Positions 31,823 to 39,096 of a DNA stretch of 42,826 nucleotides are shown in pieces. The translations under genes and the position numbers were made by a program. The notes under the pieces were generated by a model, which had not been told where the DNA came from, made no database searches, and was given only the letters and a program-made list of their open reading frames with translations. How positions within the stretch are numbered: the stretch's first letter is position 1; the number at the start of each line of letters is the position of its first letter. This DNA comes from Anaerolineae bacterium (GTDB lineage Bacteria; Chloroflexota; Anaerolineae; Anaerolineales; Villigracilaceae): assembly GCA_017303655.1 (NCBI GenBank), contig JAFLCE010000028.1, forward strand, positions 1 through 42,826. Direction: 5' to 3'.

Positions 31823-32128
31823 GAATAGACTCCAAAATTAGGTTTAAGAATTATTTCTGAGAATGTTGTTAATCATTTTTTGTATTCTGACAAATATAGT
31901 AAACTTAAATAAACAGTTGATTATTACACATTCGTGCGACTTTAGATGCGCTACCCTGTTGAATTCATACCTTTAAAGTTAGCGATTTCCGCGTACGGAC
32001 AACCCGTCAAGGTTTAACCGTTTGCCAGCCTACAAGAAAGGGTCGCCCTTTGTGAAACGCTTCCATAAAATGTGGTTGGGTTGCCCCTACAGTTAAGAAA
32101 AATTTGTCTTTTCCCTCAAAAGGAGTTT
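31823..32128. other. 306-base divergent gap
   Basis: Upstream of both neighbours (minus 31822 and plus 32129), so it must hold their promoters, but no pair of boxes stands out. A small perfect hairpin AAAGGG/CCCTTT with loop TCG is at 32037-32051. No ORF or RNA gene supported. Confidence 0.55.
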
Positions 32129-32569
32129 ATGAGCATCGCACCCCTAAACACAGATGACATCTTGAGACTTTGGTCTCAAACCTACAACCGCGAAGGCAAG
32201 CCCGATTGGTCACATATCTTCCCTTATTACCATGATGATATCGTGTTTCAAGATAGCATCCAACGAGTGGAAGGCAAAGAAAATTTCATTGCATTATGCG
32301 ATCGTCTGACAAAGCGCTGTGAACAATTGCGCATGGATATTTCGTCCATTGCACAAAATAAAAACGAGATCTTCATGGAATGGAAGATGACCATGATCTT
32401 CAAGAAATTTCCCAGCACGCCCATGTTTGGCTGCACAAAACTCACCTTGGGTGAAGACAATCGCATCATCAACCAACGCGACTATTACGATCTCTGGGGC
32501 GATATCTTCAATGAGATTCCCTGGTTCCATCGTCCGTATAGAAAATTCATGCACAAATATTTTGGATAG
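32129..32569 (+). CDS. SnoaL/NTF2-like (nuclear transport factor 2 fold) protein
   Basis: 146 residues. The pattern LNTDDILRLWSQTYNREGKPDWSHIFPYYHDDIVFQDSIQRVEGKENFIALCDRLTKRC is typical of small NTF2-like proteins: helix, then the cone wall with conserved Asp residues (DIVFQD). The C-terminal part has FGCTKLTLGEDNRIINQRDYYDLW. Such proteins are isomerases, hydratases or ligand binders in steroid, polyketide and terpenoid pathways. ATG at 32129 is set by AAAAGGAG 4-5 bases upstream. It is followed after 12 bases by the SDR gene and then the carotenoid oxygenase gene, suggesting a terpenoid/apocarotenoid ligand (inference). Confidence 0.85.
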   Translation: MSIAPLNTDDILRLWSQTYNREGKPDWSHIFPYYHDDIVFQDSIQRVEGKENFIALCDRLTKRCEQLRMDISSIAQNKNEIFMEWKMTMIFKKFPSTPMFGCTKLTLGEDNRIINQRDYYDLWGDIFNEIPWFHRPYRKFMHKYFG

Positions 32570-32581
32570 GCGGCTTACACC

Positions 32582-33556
32582 TTGAAACTCCCTGAAGAAC
32601 TTCAATTTATTGAAAACGCAAGAATGCCCCAAAAGACCACAACCGCCCGGTTGGATGGTCAAGTCTGTGTCATTACCGGTGCGACATCCGGCGTGGGCTA
32701 TCAAACCGCAAAACGGATCGCGCAAGCGGGCGCTCATCTGGTGTTGGTGAATCGGAACGCAGAAAAAGCAGCGGCACTCAAAGCGGAACTCACGGCTCTT
32801 TCCAACGCCAGAGTTGATCTTGTCCATGCTGATTTTTCCAACCTCGACGAAGTTCAAAGTGCCGCGAGCCAGATCCTGCATCAGTTCCCCTCCATCCATG
32901 TCTTGATCAACAACGCAGGCATGCACATGACCACCCGCAAACTGACAGTCGATGGCTTTGAAACAGCATTTGCCGTCAATCATCTTGCGTCATTTCTTTT
33001 TACGCGCTTATTGCTTGAACGAATGATCGCTTCCGCTCCTGCCCGCATCATACAAGTCAACTCAGAAGGGCATCGCTTTGGCGGGTTGAAGTTGGATGAT
33101 CTTAATTGGGAAAAACGCAGATACAAAGGTTTGCAAGGCTATGGCGCATCCAAGACCGCTCAGTTAATGACCGTTTGGGAATTAGCAGAGCGATTAAATG
33201 GAACCGGTGTGACGATCAATGCAGTCCACCCCGGTGAAGTCGCCACAAATATTGGCATGAACAATGGCATCCTCTATCGCTGGTATCAAAAATACTTACT
33301 CTCGCATATCCTAAAAGACCCCAAATTATCTGGCGAAGCGCTCTATTACTTTGCCGCCGCCCCAGAATTAAGCACAACGAGTGGCAAATTCTTCAACCTG
33401 ACCATCGAAGAAAAACCAGCAGCTCATGCATTGGATCGGACAGTAGGCAAACGCATTTGGGAAATCAGTGAGGAATTAACCGGTTTGCACCACAAGATGA
33501 TGGGTAATACAGTTTCCACCGCGGTGGAAAACCCCGGCTTTACCGCCGCTTCATAA
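32582..33556 (+). CDS. short-chain dehydrogenase, retinol dehydrogenase-like
   Basis: 324-residue SDR. The nucleotide-binding motif TGATSGVG (32-39) is followed by NRN at the end of strand 2 (NADP-type specificity is likely), NNAG (about 113-116), the catalytic Ser in IQVNSEGH and YxxxK in YGASK (about 187). The layout and SGVGYQTAKRIAQAGAHLVLVNRN fit the retinol dehydrogenase/WWOX-like branch. The TTG start at 32582 lacks a Shine-Dalgarno; an ATG at 32624 (MPQKTT) is the alternative and keeps the whole domain. Its neighbour is a carotenoid cleavage oxygenase, whose aldehyde product could be the substrate. Confidence 0.88.
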   Translation: MKLPEELQFIENARMPQKTTTARLDGQVCVITGATSGVGYQTAKRIAQAGAHLVLVNRNAEKAAALKAELTALSNARVDLVHADFSNLDEVQSAASQILHQFPSIHVLINNAGMHMTTRKLTVDGFETAFAVNHLASFLFTRLLLERMIASAPARIIQVNSEGHRFGGLKLDDLNWEKRRYKGLQGYGASKTAQLMTVWELAERLNGTGVTINAVHPGEVATNIGMNNGILYRWYQKYLLSHILKDPKLSGEALYYFAAAPELSTTSGKFFNLTIEEKPAAHALDRTVGKRIWEISEELTGLHHKMMGNTVSTAVENPGFTAAS

Positions 33557-33562
33557 ATAAAC

Positions 33563-33595
33563 AGGTGACAGTCACTTTGGAAGTGACTGTCACCT
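33563..33595. repeat. 33-nt perfect palindrome between SDR and carotenoid oxygenase genes
   Basis: 15-bp perfect stem (33563-33577 with 33581-33595; arm begins AGGTGACAGTCAC), loop TGG. It is followed by TATCAATA, not a real U tract. It could be a terminator-like block or a REP-type interspersed palindrome, and it fills most of the 52-base gap. Confidence 0.78.
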
Positions 33596-33608
33596 TATCA
33601 ATACCCAC

Positions 33609-35567
33609 ATGCACAAACCACAAACCCCTGCCTTTGTTTTCAAAAATATTTACCCGGCATTTCGACACATCCTACTCTTGGGGCGCAGGCTCCATCAGTT
33701 TTTCATGACCCTGCTAACGTCTTTTAGCAAACGTCCAACTTCCTCTCCTGTTCTACCAGATACCTACATAGCCGCAAACACCTCAACGTTCGATTCTGAA
33801 ATAAACCTCCATTGTCTGGAAGGTGAAATACCCGCCGATATTGAAGGTTCGTTATTCATCTGTCAATGCCTGGGCTCGCCCGAAGCGTATATGGTCGGAG
33901 ACACCAACATTATCCGCATGGATTTTGACGGCAATCAACCGCGCCTAACGAATCGTTTCATGTGGACACCAACCGCAGTGGCGCGTCACAAACTAAAGAA
34001 CACCCGTCACCGTTTTGACTTTTTCGGCTTCATGTACCTCTCGCCCGGGCTGGGCATGTCTTCCTACACAGAAGGACTGTATCTCCTGCCCGATGGGCGT
34101 TTAGCAGTAACCAGTGACGTAGACCGTCCGTGGGTCATTGAACGAGACAGTTTACAAGCCGTCACACCCGTTGGGCGAAGAGACGAATGGCTTCCCATGC
34201 TGACGGATAACGCCGGGGAAGTGATGGGAAGTCTGTTCGCTGGCTATAACAATTCCCATGTCTTGTATACTGACCACGAAAAAGGGGAAGTTTTTTTGGT
34301 CAACTATCGACTGAAGCCAAACAACAAAGAGCATCCGGTCAAGCTGATCCGCTGGGATGGCTATCATGATTTTGAATCTTGGGTCGTTGTAGATATTAAT
34401 GGTGCTGAGATCGAAATCAAGCAAAGCATTCACGAATTGGTCTTTACCCGTGATTACATCCTGCTCGCCGATACTGCCTTTGTAGCGGGTACAGAAATGT
34501 TCACTCCGTGGAAGAGCGCAAAACTACCTCATGATAAAACGGTTGTCCATATTATCGATCGCCGCGATTTAATATCAGGCAAGAAAACCGTTATCTCAAA
34601 ACAAATAGTAGTGAATAATCCCTGCATCCATTTAATTCCAGAATACGAAAACCCCAATGACCAGATAACAGTGTACATGCTCCATACGCCCGCCACAAAT
34701 ACGGCAGAAATATTGCGCAGTTATGATCGCGATCTGCATGGAAATTTATTTCCCAAACACCTGATCGGATATGGCACACTGCCCGTACTGGATCTGAGCA
34801 GTGTCGGCAAACATCTGATAGATGTTTGCCGAGCTGAAGTTATCAGGTCAAACTACATTTCTGAAATGCCGTATTGTTGGGGACCCTATCTTTACACCTA
34901 CATAGGGCGGCAAACAAAACCGTTCCATGGGCAGGATCTATTTATTATGTTCAAAGGCTTTTCGCCAGATATCTTGCCCAAGCGAATTTTTAATGCCTAT
35001 AAGGATGTCGGCACGCGTCAGGTTCCGCTTGAGAACATGGTAAATGAGGAAGGTATTCATCACAACAACTCGATCTGCCGGATAACGACGAAAGATTTTG
35101 CAATTGTAGACGCCTACGTTTTTCCAGACCGGGTACTTCTGTATACAATCGCAACTCTTGATTCCAAAAATCAAGACGGAGCGGGTTATGTCATTGCCGG
35201 AGTAGCTACAGGTCAAGCTGCGGACGAAAGTTCATCTGGGCATGAGTATTGGATCTTTAACGCCTCCGACCTGGCAAAGGGACCCATTTGCAAGCTGGGG
35301 CATGAGTCTTTAAATAATTCAACTCTCTTTCACGCAGTGTATATTCCCAAGACAGTTGCAAAAGAATTAGACCAAAAGAAAGCCTCATATCATGTTCCAA
35401 TTCGGGAAGATTACCCAAAAGAAGAACTTGAAAAATGGGCTCCCAGCGTTTTGGATTGTTTTGAAGAAGTGATCTATCCCATGTATGATCATTCTGACCC
35501 TGCAGCAACACAACGAGCAAAGAAAATAGCCAGCCAACTGGCGGCGCAACGAGTTCGCAAAAAGTAA
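33609..35567 (+). CDS. carotenoid cleavage oxygenase (RPE65/CCD family)
   Basis: 652-residue seven-bladed propeller oxygenase using non-haem iron held by four histidines. Plausible ligands are H217 (NNSHVLYTD), H275 (SIHELVFT), H484 or H485 (EEGIHHNNS) and H575 (LFHAVYIP), in the family's expected order. Opening blades are recognisable: EGEIPADIEGSLF, NIIRMDFDG and GLYLLPDGRLAVTSD. It is longer than usual (about 480-550), with an N-terminal 60-residue extension and a lysine-rich C-terminal tail. The annotated ATG has no strong ribosome site; an internal ATG at residue 33 is possible. It would cleave a carotenoid double bond to give apocarotenals or retinal; lignostilbene-type substrates cannot be excluded. 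Confidence 0.88.
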   Translation: MHKPQTPAFVFKNIYPAFRHILLLGRRLHQFFMTLLTSFSKRPTSSPVLPDTYIAANTSTFDSEINLHCLEGEIPADIEGSLFICQCLGSPEAYMVGDTNIIRMDFDGNQPRLTNRFMWTPTAVARHKLKNTRHRFDFFGFMYLSPGLGMSSYTEGLYLLPDGRLAVTSDVDRPWVIERDSLQAVTPVGRRDEWLPMLTDNAGEVMGSLFAGYNNSHVLYTDHEKGEVFLVNYRLKPNNKEHPVKLIRWDGYHDFESWVVVDINGAEIEIKQSIHELVFTRDYILLADTAFVAGTEMFTPWKSAKLPHDKTVVHIIDRRDLISGKKTVISKQIVVNNPCIHLIPEYENPNDQITVYMLHTPATNTAEILRSYDRDLHGNLFPKHLIGYGTLPVLDLSSVGKHLIDVCRAEVIRSNYISEMPYCWGPYLYTYIGRQTKPFHGQDLFIMFKGFSPDILPKRIFNAYKDVGTRQVPLENMVNEEGIHHNNSICRITTKDFAIVDAYVFPDRVLLYTIATLDSKNQDGAGYVIAGVATGQAADESSSGHEYWIFNASDLAKGPICKLGHESLNNSTLFHAVYIPKTVAKELDQKKASYHVPIREDYPKEELEKWAPSVLDCFEEVIYPMYDHSDPAATQRAKKIASQLAAQRVRKK

Positions 35568-35582
35568 GGTTATTATTCACAA

Positions 35583-36113
35583 ATGCTAACCATCCAAAAA
35601 TCCCCCGCCCCAGCTAACGCCTTCCTCCATAAATACGCCTCCATGCCCGGAGCCTACACAGACTCTTACCTGACTGAAATCCCCTCGCAGGTATCCTTCT
35701 CTGATTACGCCTTCGCTTTTTACACCACACCTTTATTCAAAGTGGAGCGCCTGATCCTCTCCCTTACCGTGCGAAAGCCATCTACAGATGCACAGGCTCG
35801 CGAACTGGCAGATGGAGTCCGCGGTCAATTCGCGGCGTGGACGGTGGAAGCTCGCGACGAGAATCAGATACTGATGTGCGACTTTGCAGGCAGTACTCGC
35901 TCGTGGCTAATGACTGTCCCATCTGAAAATGGCTCATGTTTATACTTCGGGTCGGCAGTCGTTCCGCATCGCATTGCCCAAGATGGCAAACCGTCGCTGG
36001 GATTTTTCTTCACCGCCTTGTTGGGGTTTCATAAGGTTTATTCGGTGTTGCTCTTGTCCTCGGCAAGGTCCAAGTTGAGGCAAAACCACCATTTGCCTAC
36101 ACGAAGACCGTAA
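35583..36113 (+). CDS. conserved hypothetical protein
   Basis: 176 residues, no signal peptide, one possible hydrophobic stretch near the C-terminus (FFFTALLGFHKVYSVLLL). Features: YTTPLFKVERLILSLTVRKPSTDAQARELADG, then FAAWTVEARDENQILMCDFAGSTRSWLMTVP and LYFGSAVVPHR, which look like a small alpha+beta domain conserved elsewhere as a hypothetical protein. No function known to me. It starts 15 bases after the carotenoid oxygenase stop and is probably co-transcribed with it. Confidence 0.75.
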   Translation: MLTIQKSPAPANAFLHKYASMPGAYTDSYLTEIPSQVSFSDYAFAFYTTPLFKVERLILSLTVRKPSTDAQARELADGVRGQFAAWTVEARDENQILMCDFAGSTRSWLMTVPSENGSCLYFGSAVVPHRIAQDGKPSLGFFFTALLGFHKVYSVLLLSSARSKLRQNHHLPTRRP

Positions 36114-36230
36114 TACGGTCACTGTCTTACCCTCGTCTTACCATCCTCTTACTATCCTCTATCCATCCTTCGACGCTCGTTCGACTGTCCTTCGACTATC
36201 CTATATCCTCGGTTTCGACTGTCAGAACGC
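36114..36230. repeat. pyrimidine-rich degenerate short repeats
   Basis: Top strand is C/T-rich with loosely repeated words TCTTACCATCC, TCTTACTATCC, TCTATCCATCC and then TTCGACTGTCC, TTCGACTATCC. It lies between the hypothetical gene and the SCO-cytochrome promoter. Too irregular to be a clean tandem array. Confidence 0.5.
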
Positions 36231-36243
36231 CCCGCACTATAGT
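36214..36243 (+). promoter_or_regulatory. candidate promoter of the SCO-cytochrome c gene
   Basis: TTCGAC (36214-36219), 18-bp spacer, TATAGT (36238-36243). The transcript would start near 36250 and carry a leader of about 50 nt made almost wholly of the hairpin at 36264-36297. Confidence 0.45.
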
Positions 36244-36263
36244 TGCGCCAGCGCAAAGACGAA

Positions 36264-36297
36264 ACTCCATGCCCAAAGTATAAAGAAGGCATGGAGT
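36264..36297 (+). promoter_or_regulatory. leader hairpin covering the ribosome binding site
   Basis: ACTCCATGCC (36264-36273) pairs perfectly with GGCATGGAGT (36288-36297), loop 14 nt. The Shine-Dalgarno GGAG (36293-36296), 5 bases before the ATG at 36302, lies in the 3-prime arm and would be hidden when folded. Possible translational switch or thermosensor. Confidence 0.6.
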
Positions 36298-36301
36298 CTT
36301 C

Positions 36302-37366
36302 ATGAAACACAGCATTTTAATATTAGGCGGTATCTTGCTCGCTTTCGCAGCCTTGATCGTCGCTTACACCCTCACTCAAACCTATCAATTTAATGGTTAC
36401 ATCCTGCCTGAGCCAGTGAGAGCACCAGAGACCATGCTTCGCTCTGCAAATGGACCTGTCCGCCTTGGTGATTTTCAAGGCAAGATCGTTTTGCTTTATT
36501 TTGGCTACACCTTTTGCCCGGATGTTTGCCCCACTTCGCTGGCAAATATCAAGCTGGCATTGGGTGACCTGACCCCAGAAGAAGCGGCTCAGGTGCAGGT
36601 CATATTTGTTTCTGTAGACCCAGCCCGCGACACGCCCGAATCGCTCGCTCGTTACGTCGCCATGTTTCAGGATGATTTCATCGGTGCGACCGGCACCCGC
36701 GAAGAGATCGATTGGATGGTGAATGCCTTCGGCGCAAAATACACTGTCGAAGCACCCAATGCGGATGGAAATTACAATGTCAGTCATTCCGCGTTTACGA
36801 TGGTGCTCGACCGCAGCGGATATTATGTGATGAACTGGGCGCACGGCACACCGTCCACAGCCATAAGCGCAGACTTACATCACCTGATCAACGAAGGGAT
36901 TCCCGTCAGCGCACAAATCCTTGCGGGTCCCACCTACACGCCGGTTGTTTGCGCCGTCACACTCATACCGGCACACGTCCGCAATGGGCAATGGTTATAT
37001 GAACATCATTGCGCTCAATGTCATGGCATGGATATGGCGGGCAACCCGCAGTGGCAGGTCGAACTGGCAGACGGCTCACATCTGGCTCCCCCGCTCAATG
37101 GAAGTGGGAGCGCGTGGACATATTCTCAAAGTGAGCTGCTGACCATCATCAAAGAAGGACGCAATCTCGATAAGCCCATCCACATGCCCGCTTTCAAAAC
37201 CAAGCTTATGGATTGGGAGATCGAATTCATCTTTTCGTATGTTCAAAGCACATGGGATATCAACCAATTAAACTATCAACACGGATTCATGACCCTGACC
37301 CCCAACCCAACCGACACTCCTGCCGCGCCTCTTGCCCCGCTGATAACGGTCACGCCGTCACCATAG
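36302..37366 (+). CDS. SCO1/SenC copper chaperone fused to cytochrome c
   Basis: 354 residues in two domains. The N-terminal signal anchor (about 5-26) is followed by a SCO thioredoxin-fold domain with the copper site C72 and C76 in FCPDVCP and H162 in VSHSAF. The second domain (about 225-320) is a cytochrome c with CxxCH (C237, C240, H241 in HCAQCHG) and a likely axial Met295 (IHMPAF). A Pro/Thr-rich tail ends the protein. SCO proteins deliver or reduce copper for the CuA site of cytochrome c oxidase, outside the membrane. The fused haem domain could supply electrons. No oxidase genes are in the window. The Shine-Dalgarno is inside a leader hairpin. Confidence 0.92.
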   Translation: MKHSILILGGILLAFAALIVAYTLTQTYQFNGYILPEPVRAPETMLRSANGPVRLGDFQGKIVLLYFGYTFCPDVCPTSLANIKLALGDLTPEEAAQVQVIFVSVDPARDTPESLARYVAMFQDDFIGATGTREEIDWMVNAFGAKYTVEAPNADGNYNVSHSAFTMVLDRSGYYVMNWAHGTPSTAISADLHHLINEGIPVSAQILAGPTYTPVVCAVTLIPAHVRNGQWLYEHHCAQCHGMDMAGNPQWQVELADGSHLAPPLNGSGSAWTYSQSELLTIIKEGRNLDKPIHMPAFKTKLMDWEIEFIFSYVQSTWDINQLNYQHGFMTLTPNPTDTPAAPLAPLITVTPSP

Positions 37367-37432
37367 TTTTTGCTACACTGTCTCAGCCCAATAATGAGCG
37401 TTTACCCACACCCCGTTTACGAATGTAATGTG

Positions 37433-37441
37433 TGTTATGCT
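37433..37441 (+). promoter_or_regulatory. candidate extended -10 promoter of the RRM gene
   Basis: TGTTATGCT (TGn plus TATGCT) with no clear -35. The transcript would start near 37448 and carry a 120-nt leader with several hairpins. Confidence 0.35.
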
Positions 37442-37480
37442 GAATGAGCAATAAGTAACTGGATCTCTCTGTCTCACCTT

Positions 37481-37510
37481 GACCGCCGACCCTTTTATAG
37501 GGTGGCGGTC
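37481..37510 (+). terminator. terminator-like hairpin in the RRM leader (attenuator candidate)
   Basis: GACCGCC plus ACCC (37481-37492, one bulged G) pairs with GGGTGGCGGTC (37500-37510), followed by ATTTTATTTC. It lies inside the probable leader of the RRM gene, so it would either end read-through from upstream or act as an attenuator. Confidence 0.6.
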
Positions 37511-37519
37511 ATTTTATTT

Positions 37520-37551
37520 CCGGCAATGCCGGGTAATTACCCATCTGGGTA
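37520..37551 (+). promoter_or_regulatory. overlapping alternative hairpins before the RRM gene
   Basis: Three small hairpins share bases: CCGGC/GCCGG (37520-37532), GGGTAA/TTACCC (37531-37542) and TACCC/GGGTA (37538-37551). The first and third can form together; the middle one excludes both. The ribosome site AAGGAA (37558-37563) follows. Confidence 0.5.
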
Positions 37552-37567
37552 GAAAGCAAGGAACAAA

Positions 37568-37819
37568 ATGGATATTCGAATTTATGTAGGCAACCTCAAC
37601 AAGTCCACCACACAGGAAGAAATCACCACCCTGTTCACGCAAGCGGGAAGCGTTTCCGGCACCGAAGTCGTCATGGACAAGGGGACCGGTCTCTCGAAGG
37701 GCTTTGCATTTGTCTCCATGTCAGATCAAGCCGAAGCCGATAAGGCGATCAGCATGTTCAACGGATACGACATGTCTGGCAACGCGCTCAAGGTCAACGT
37801 CGCCAAGCCACGTGTCTAA
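37568..37819 (+). CDS. RNA-binding protein with single RRM domain
   Basis: 83 residues, one complete RNA recognition motif. RNP2 is IYVGNL (5-10) and RNP1 is KGFAFVSM (44-51), with aromatic residues placed to stack on bases. Stand-alone bacterial RRM proteins (Rbp type, as in cyanobacteria) bind RNA and are often cold-induced. ATG at 37568 has AAGGAA 4-5 bases upstream. The hairpin-rich leader before it suggests post-transcriptional control, perhaps by its own product. A clear terminator follows, so it is monocistronic. Confidence 0.95.
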   Translation: MDIRIYVGNLNKSTTQEEITTLFTQAGSVSGTEVVMDKGTGLSKGFAFVSMSDQAEADKAISMFNGYDMSGNALKVNVAKPRV

Positions 37820-37843
37820 TCCCAATCTCGAAAAATACACCCT

Positions 37844-37871
37844 ATCCCCGCCTCGCAAGCGGGGATTTTTT
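37844..37871 (+). terminator. rho-independent terminator of the RRM gene
   Basis: 8-bp stem ATCCCCGC/GCGGGGAT (37844-37851 with 37859-37866), 7-nt loop, then TTTTTT. It starts 25 bases after the RRM stop. Confidence 0.92.
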
Positions 37872-37948
37872 ATAGCAATTGACAGTCTCTCAATAGACTT
37901 TGCCAGTCAGACCCTGCTATCCTGATGTCAACATAAGGAGAAACAGGT

Positions 37949-38299
37949 ATGAAAGTCATCTCGATCTTTTTGGCATTAATTAATTTCTTAATGGGCGTCC
38001 TGCTCATCCTCTCCTGCATCTCCGCCAATGAGAGCTTCGCCTGGGTTGCATGGAAGACCGGAGCCGGAATTCTGGCAGTCGCCTTTGGCATCCTCACCTT
38101 CAAAGACAGTGCCCAACCGGTCAGCCAACGCAAGATGATATTGTATGGCTTACTGCTCGTCATCCTTGGCGTATCCGTGTTTGCATATGGCATTCATTGG
38201 TCTATCATCAGTGGAGACGCCAAACATACCGTCCTCATTGTAGGCGGCAGTTTCTTCTTACATGGCTTTACATCCGTATTGGGGGGTACAAACGAATAA
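37949..38299 (+). CDS. small membrane protein, unknown function
   Basis: 116 residues with about four hydrophobic segments (roughly 4-25, 31-49, 63-82 and 92-110) and no recognised motif. AAGGAG lies 7 bases before the ATG, so the start is secure. It has a gene to itself between the RRM terminator and the convergent PHP gene, whose stop is 5 bases away, with no hairpin between them. Confidence 0.78.
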   Translation: MKVISIFLALINFLMGVLLILSCISANESFAWVAWKTGAGILAVAFGILTFKDSAQPVSQRKMILYGLLLVILGVSVFAYGIHWSIISGDAKHTVLIVGGSFFLHGFTSVLGGTNE

Positions 38300-38304
38300 T
38301 CTGC

Positions 38305-38985
38305 TTACTTCATTTTCTTTTTTATGGATGCATAGCGCGAAATGAGATGTACCCACCAGGGCGATAATTTCGTTTTGACCTGCGCCTGCCTGATGACCAT
38401 TCGCATCTCATCCGGACCTGTGAACGGGTCCAGCAACAAAACAGATGTCGCCACCTCAAACGCTCCATGCGCATCCGACCCGACCGTACCGGGCAAATTA
38501 TGTTTTTCGGCAAATGCCTTCGCCTTGTGATTAAAGCGCGGATCCATGCAGCGTGAGTTGAAAACTTCAATGGCATCTACATCAGGGATAATCTCCAACA
38601 AGTCAGCTTCCTTCCAGCCGCCTTTGCGATGAGTATCATACGGATGCGAGACGCTGATGAACGCCCCTTGCTCCTTCAATCGTCTGATCGTCTCTTGCGG
38701 AGTCAACCCGGCGGGAATCTCCTCCTGCACGAATGCCGCCAGGATTTCCCCTCGGGTGGTCATAATCTCCTCCCCAACGATGACCAGTTCCGGGTCCAGA
38801 GCTTGAGCCGCTTTTGCTCCCACAATCGAATTATGGTCAGTGATGACGAGTCGATCCAATCCCTTTTGACGGGCTACACGAATCAGATCTTCTGGGCGGG
38901 TTAAAGAGTCTTTTGAAGCATGGGTATGGCAGTGAAATTCTAATTGCCATAGATTATTTTTGGGGACGATTGACACTTGATTCAC
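38305..38985 (-). CDS. PHP domain metal-dependent phosphoesterase
   Basis: 226 residues with the PHP signature near the N-terminus: EFHCHTHASKDS (His18, His20, His22) and ITDHNS (Asp50, His51), then VIVGEEIMT and ISVSHPYDTH, and GSDAHG near the C-terminus for the last metal ligands. PHP enzymes hydrolyse phosphoesters, for example histidinol phosphate, nucleoside 3-prime,5-prime-bisphosphates or RNA ends. The substrate is not known here. The GTG start at 38985 is the first in frame. The plus-strand -35 of the SPFH promoter lies inside its start, so the two genes are divergent with overlapping control regions. Confidence 0.88.
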   Translation of the reverse strand: MNQVSIVPKNNLWQLEFHCHTHASKDSLTRPEDLIRVARQKGLDRLVITDHNSIVGAKAAQALDPELVIVGEEIMTTRGEILAAFVQEEIPAGLTPQETIRRLKEQGAFISVSHPYDTHRKGGWKEADLLEIIPDVDAIEVFNSRCMDPRFNHKAKAFAEKHNLPGTVGSDAHGAFEVATSVLLLDPFTGPDEMRMVIRQAQVKTKLSPWWVHLISRYASIKKKMK

Positions 38986-39005
38986 CTATACAATTCCTAT
39001 ATACT
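38977..39005 (+). promoter_or_regulatory. promoter of the wHTH-SPFH gene
   Basis: TTGATT (38977-38982), 17-bp spacer, TATACT (39000-39005). It leaves a leader of about 85 nt to the ATG at 39097. The -35 overlaps the start codon of the PHP gene on the other strand. Confidence 0.55.
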
Positions 39006-39096
39006 AGGTAACAGTTTGATACTGGGCGGCATTTATAAATGGTAATGCCTAAAAAATCAACAGCACTGCTGAGTCGTTCACAACAATGAGGGAAGC

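Noticed and set aside
32294-32983. Minus-strand 229-codon ORF
   Set aside because: Crosses two well-supported plus-strand genes (NTF2-like and SDR) and has no domain.
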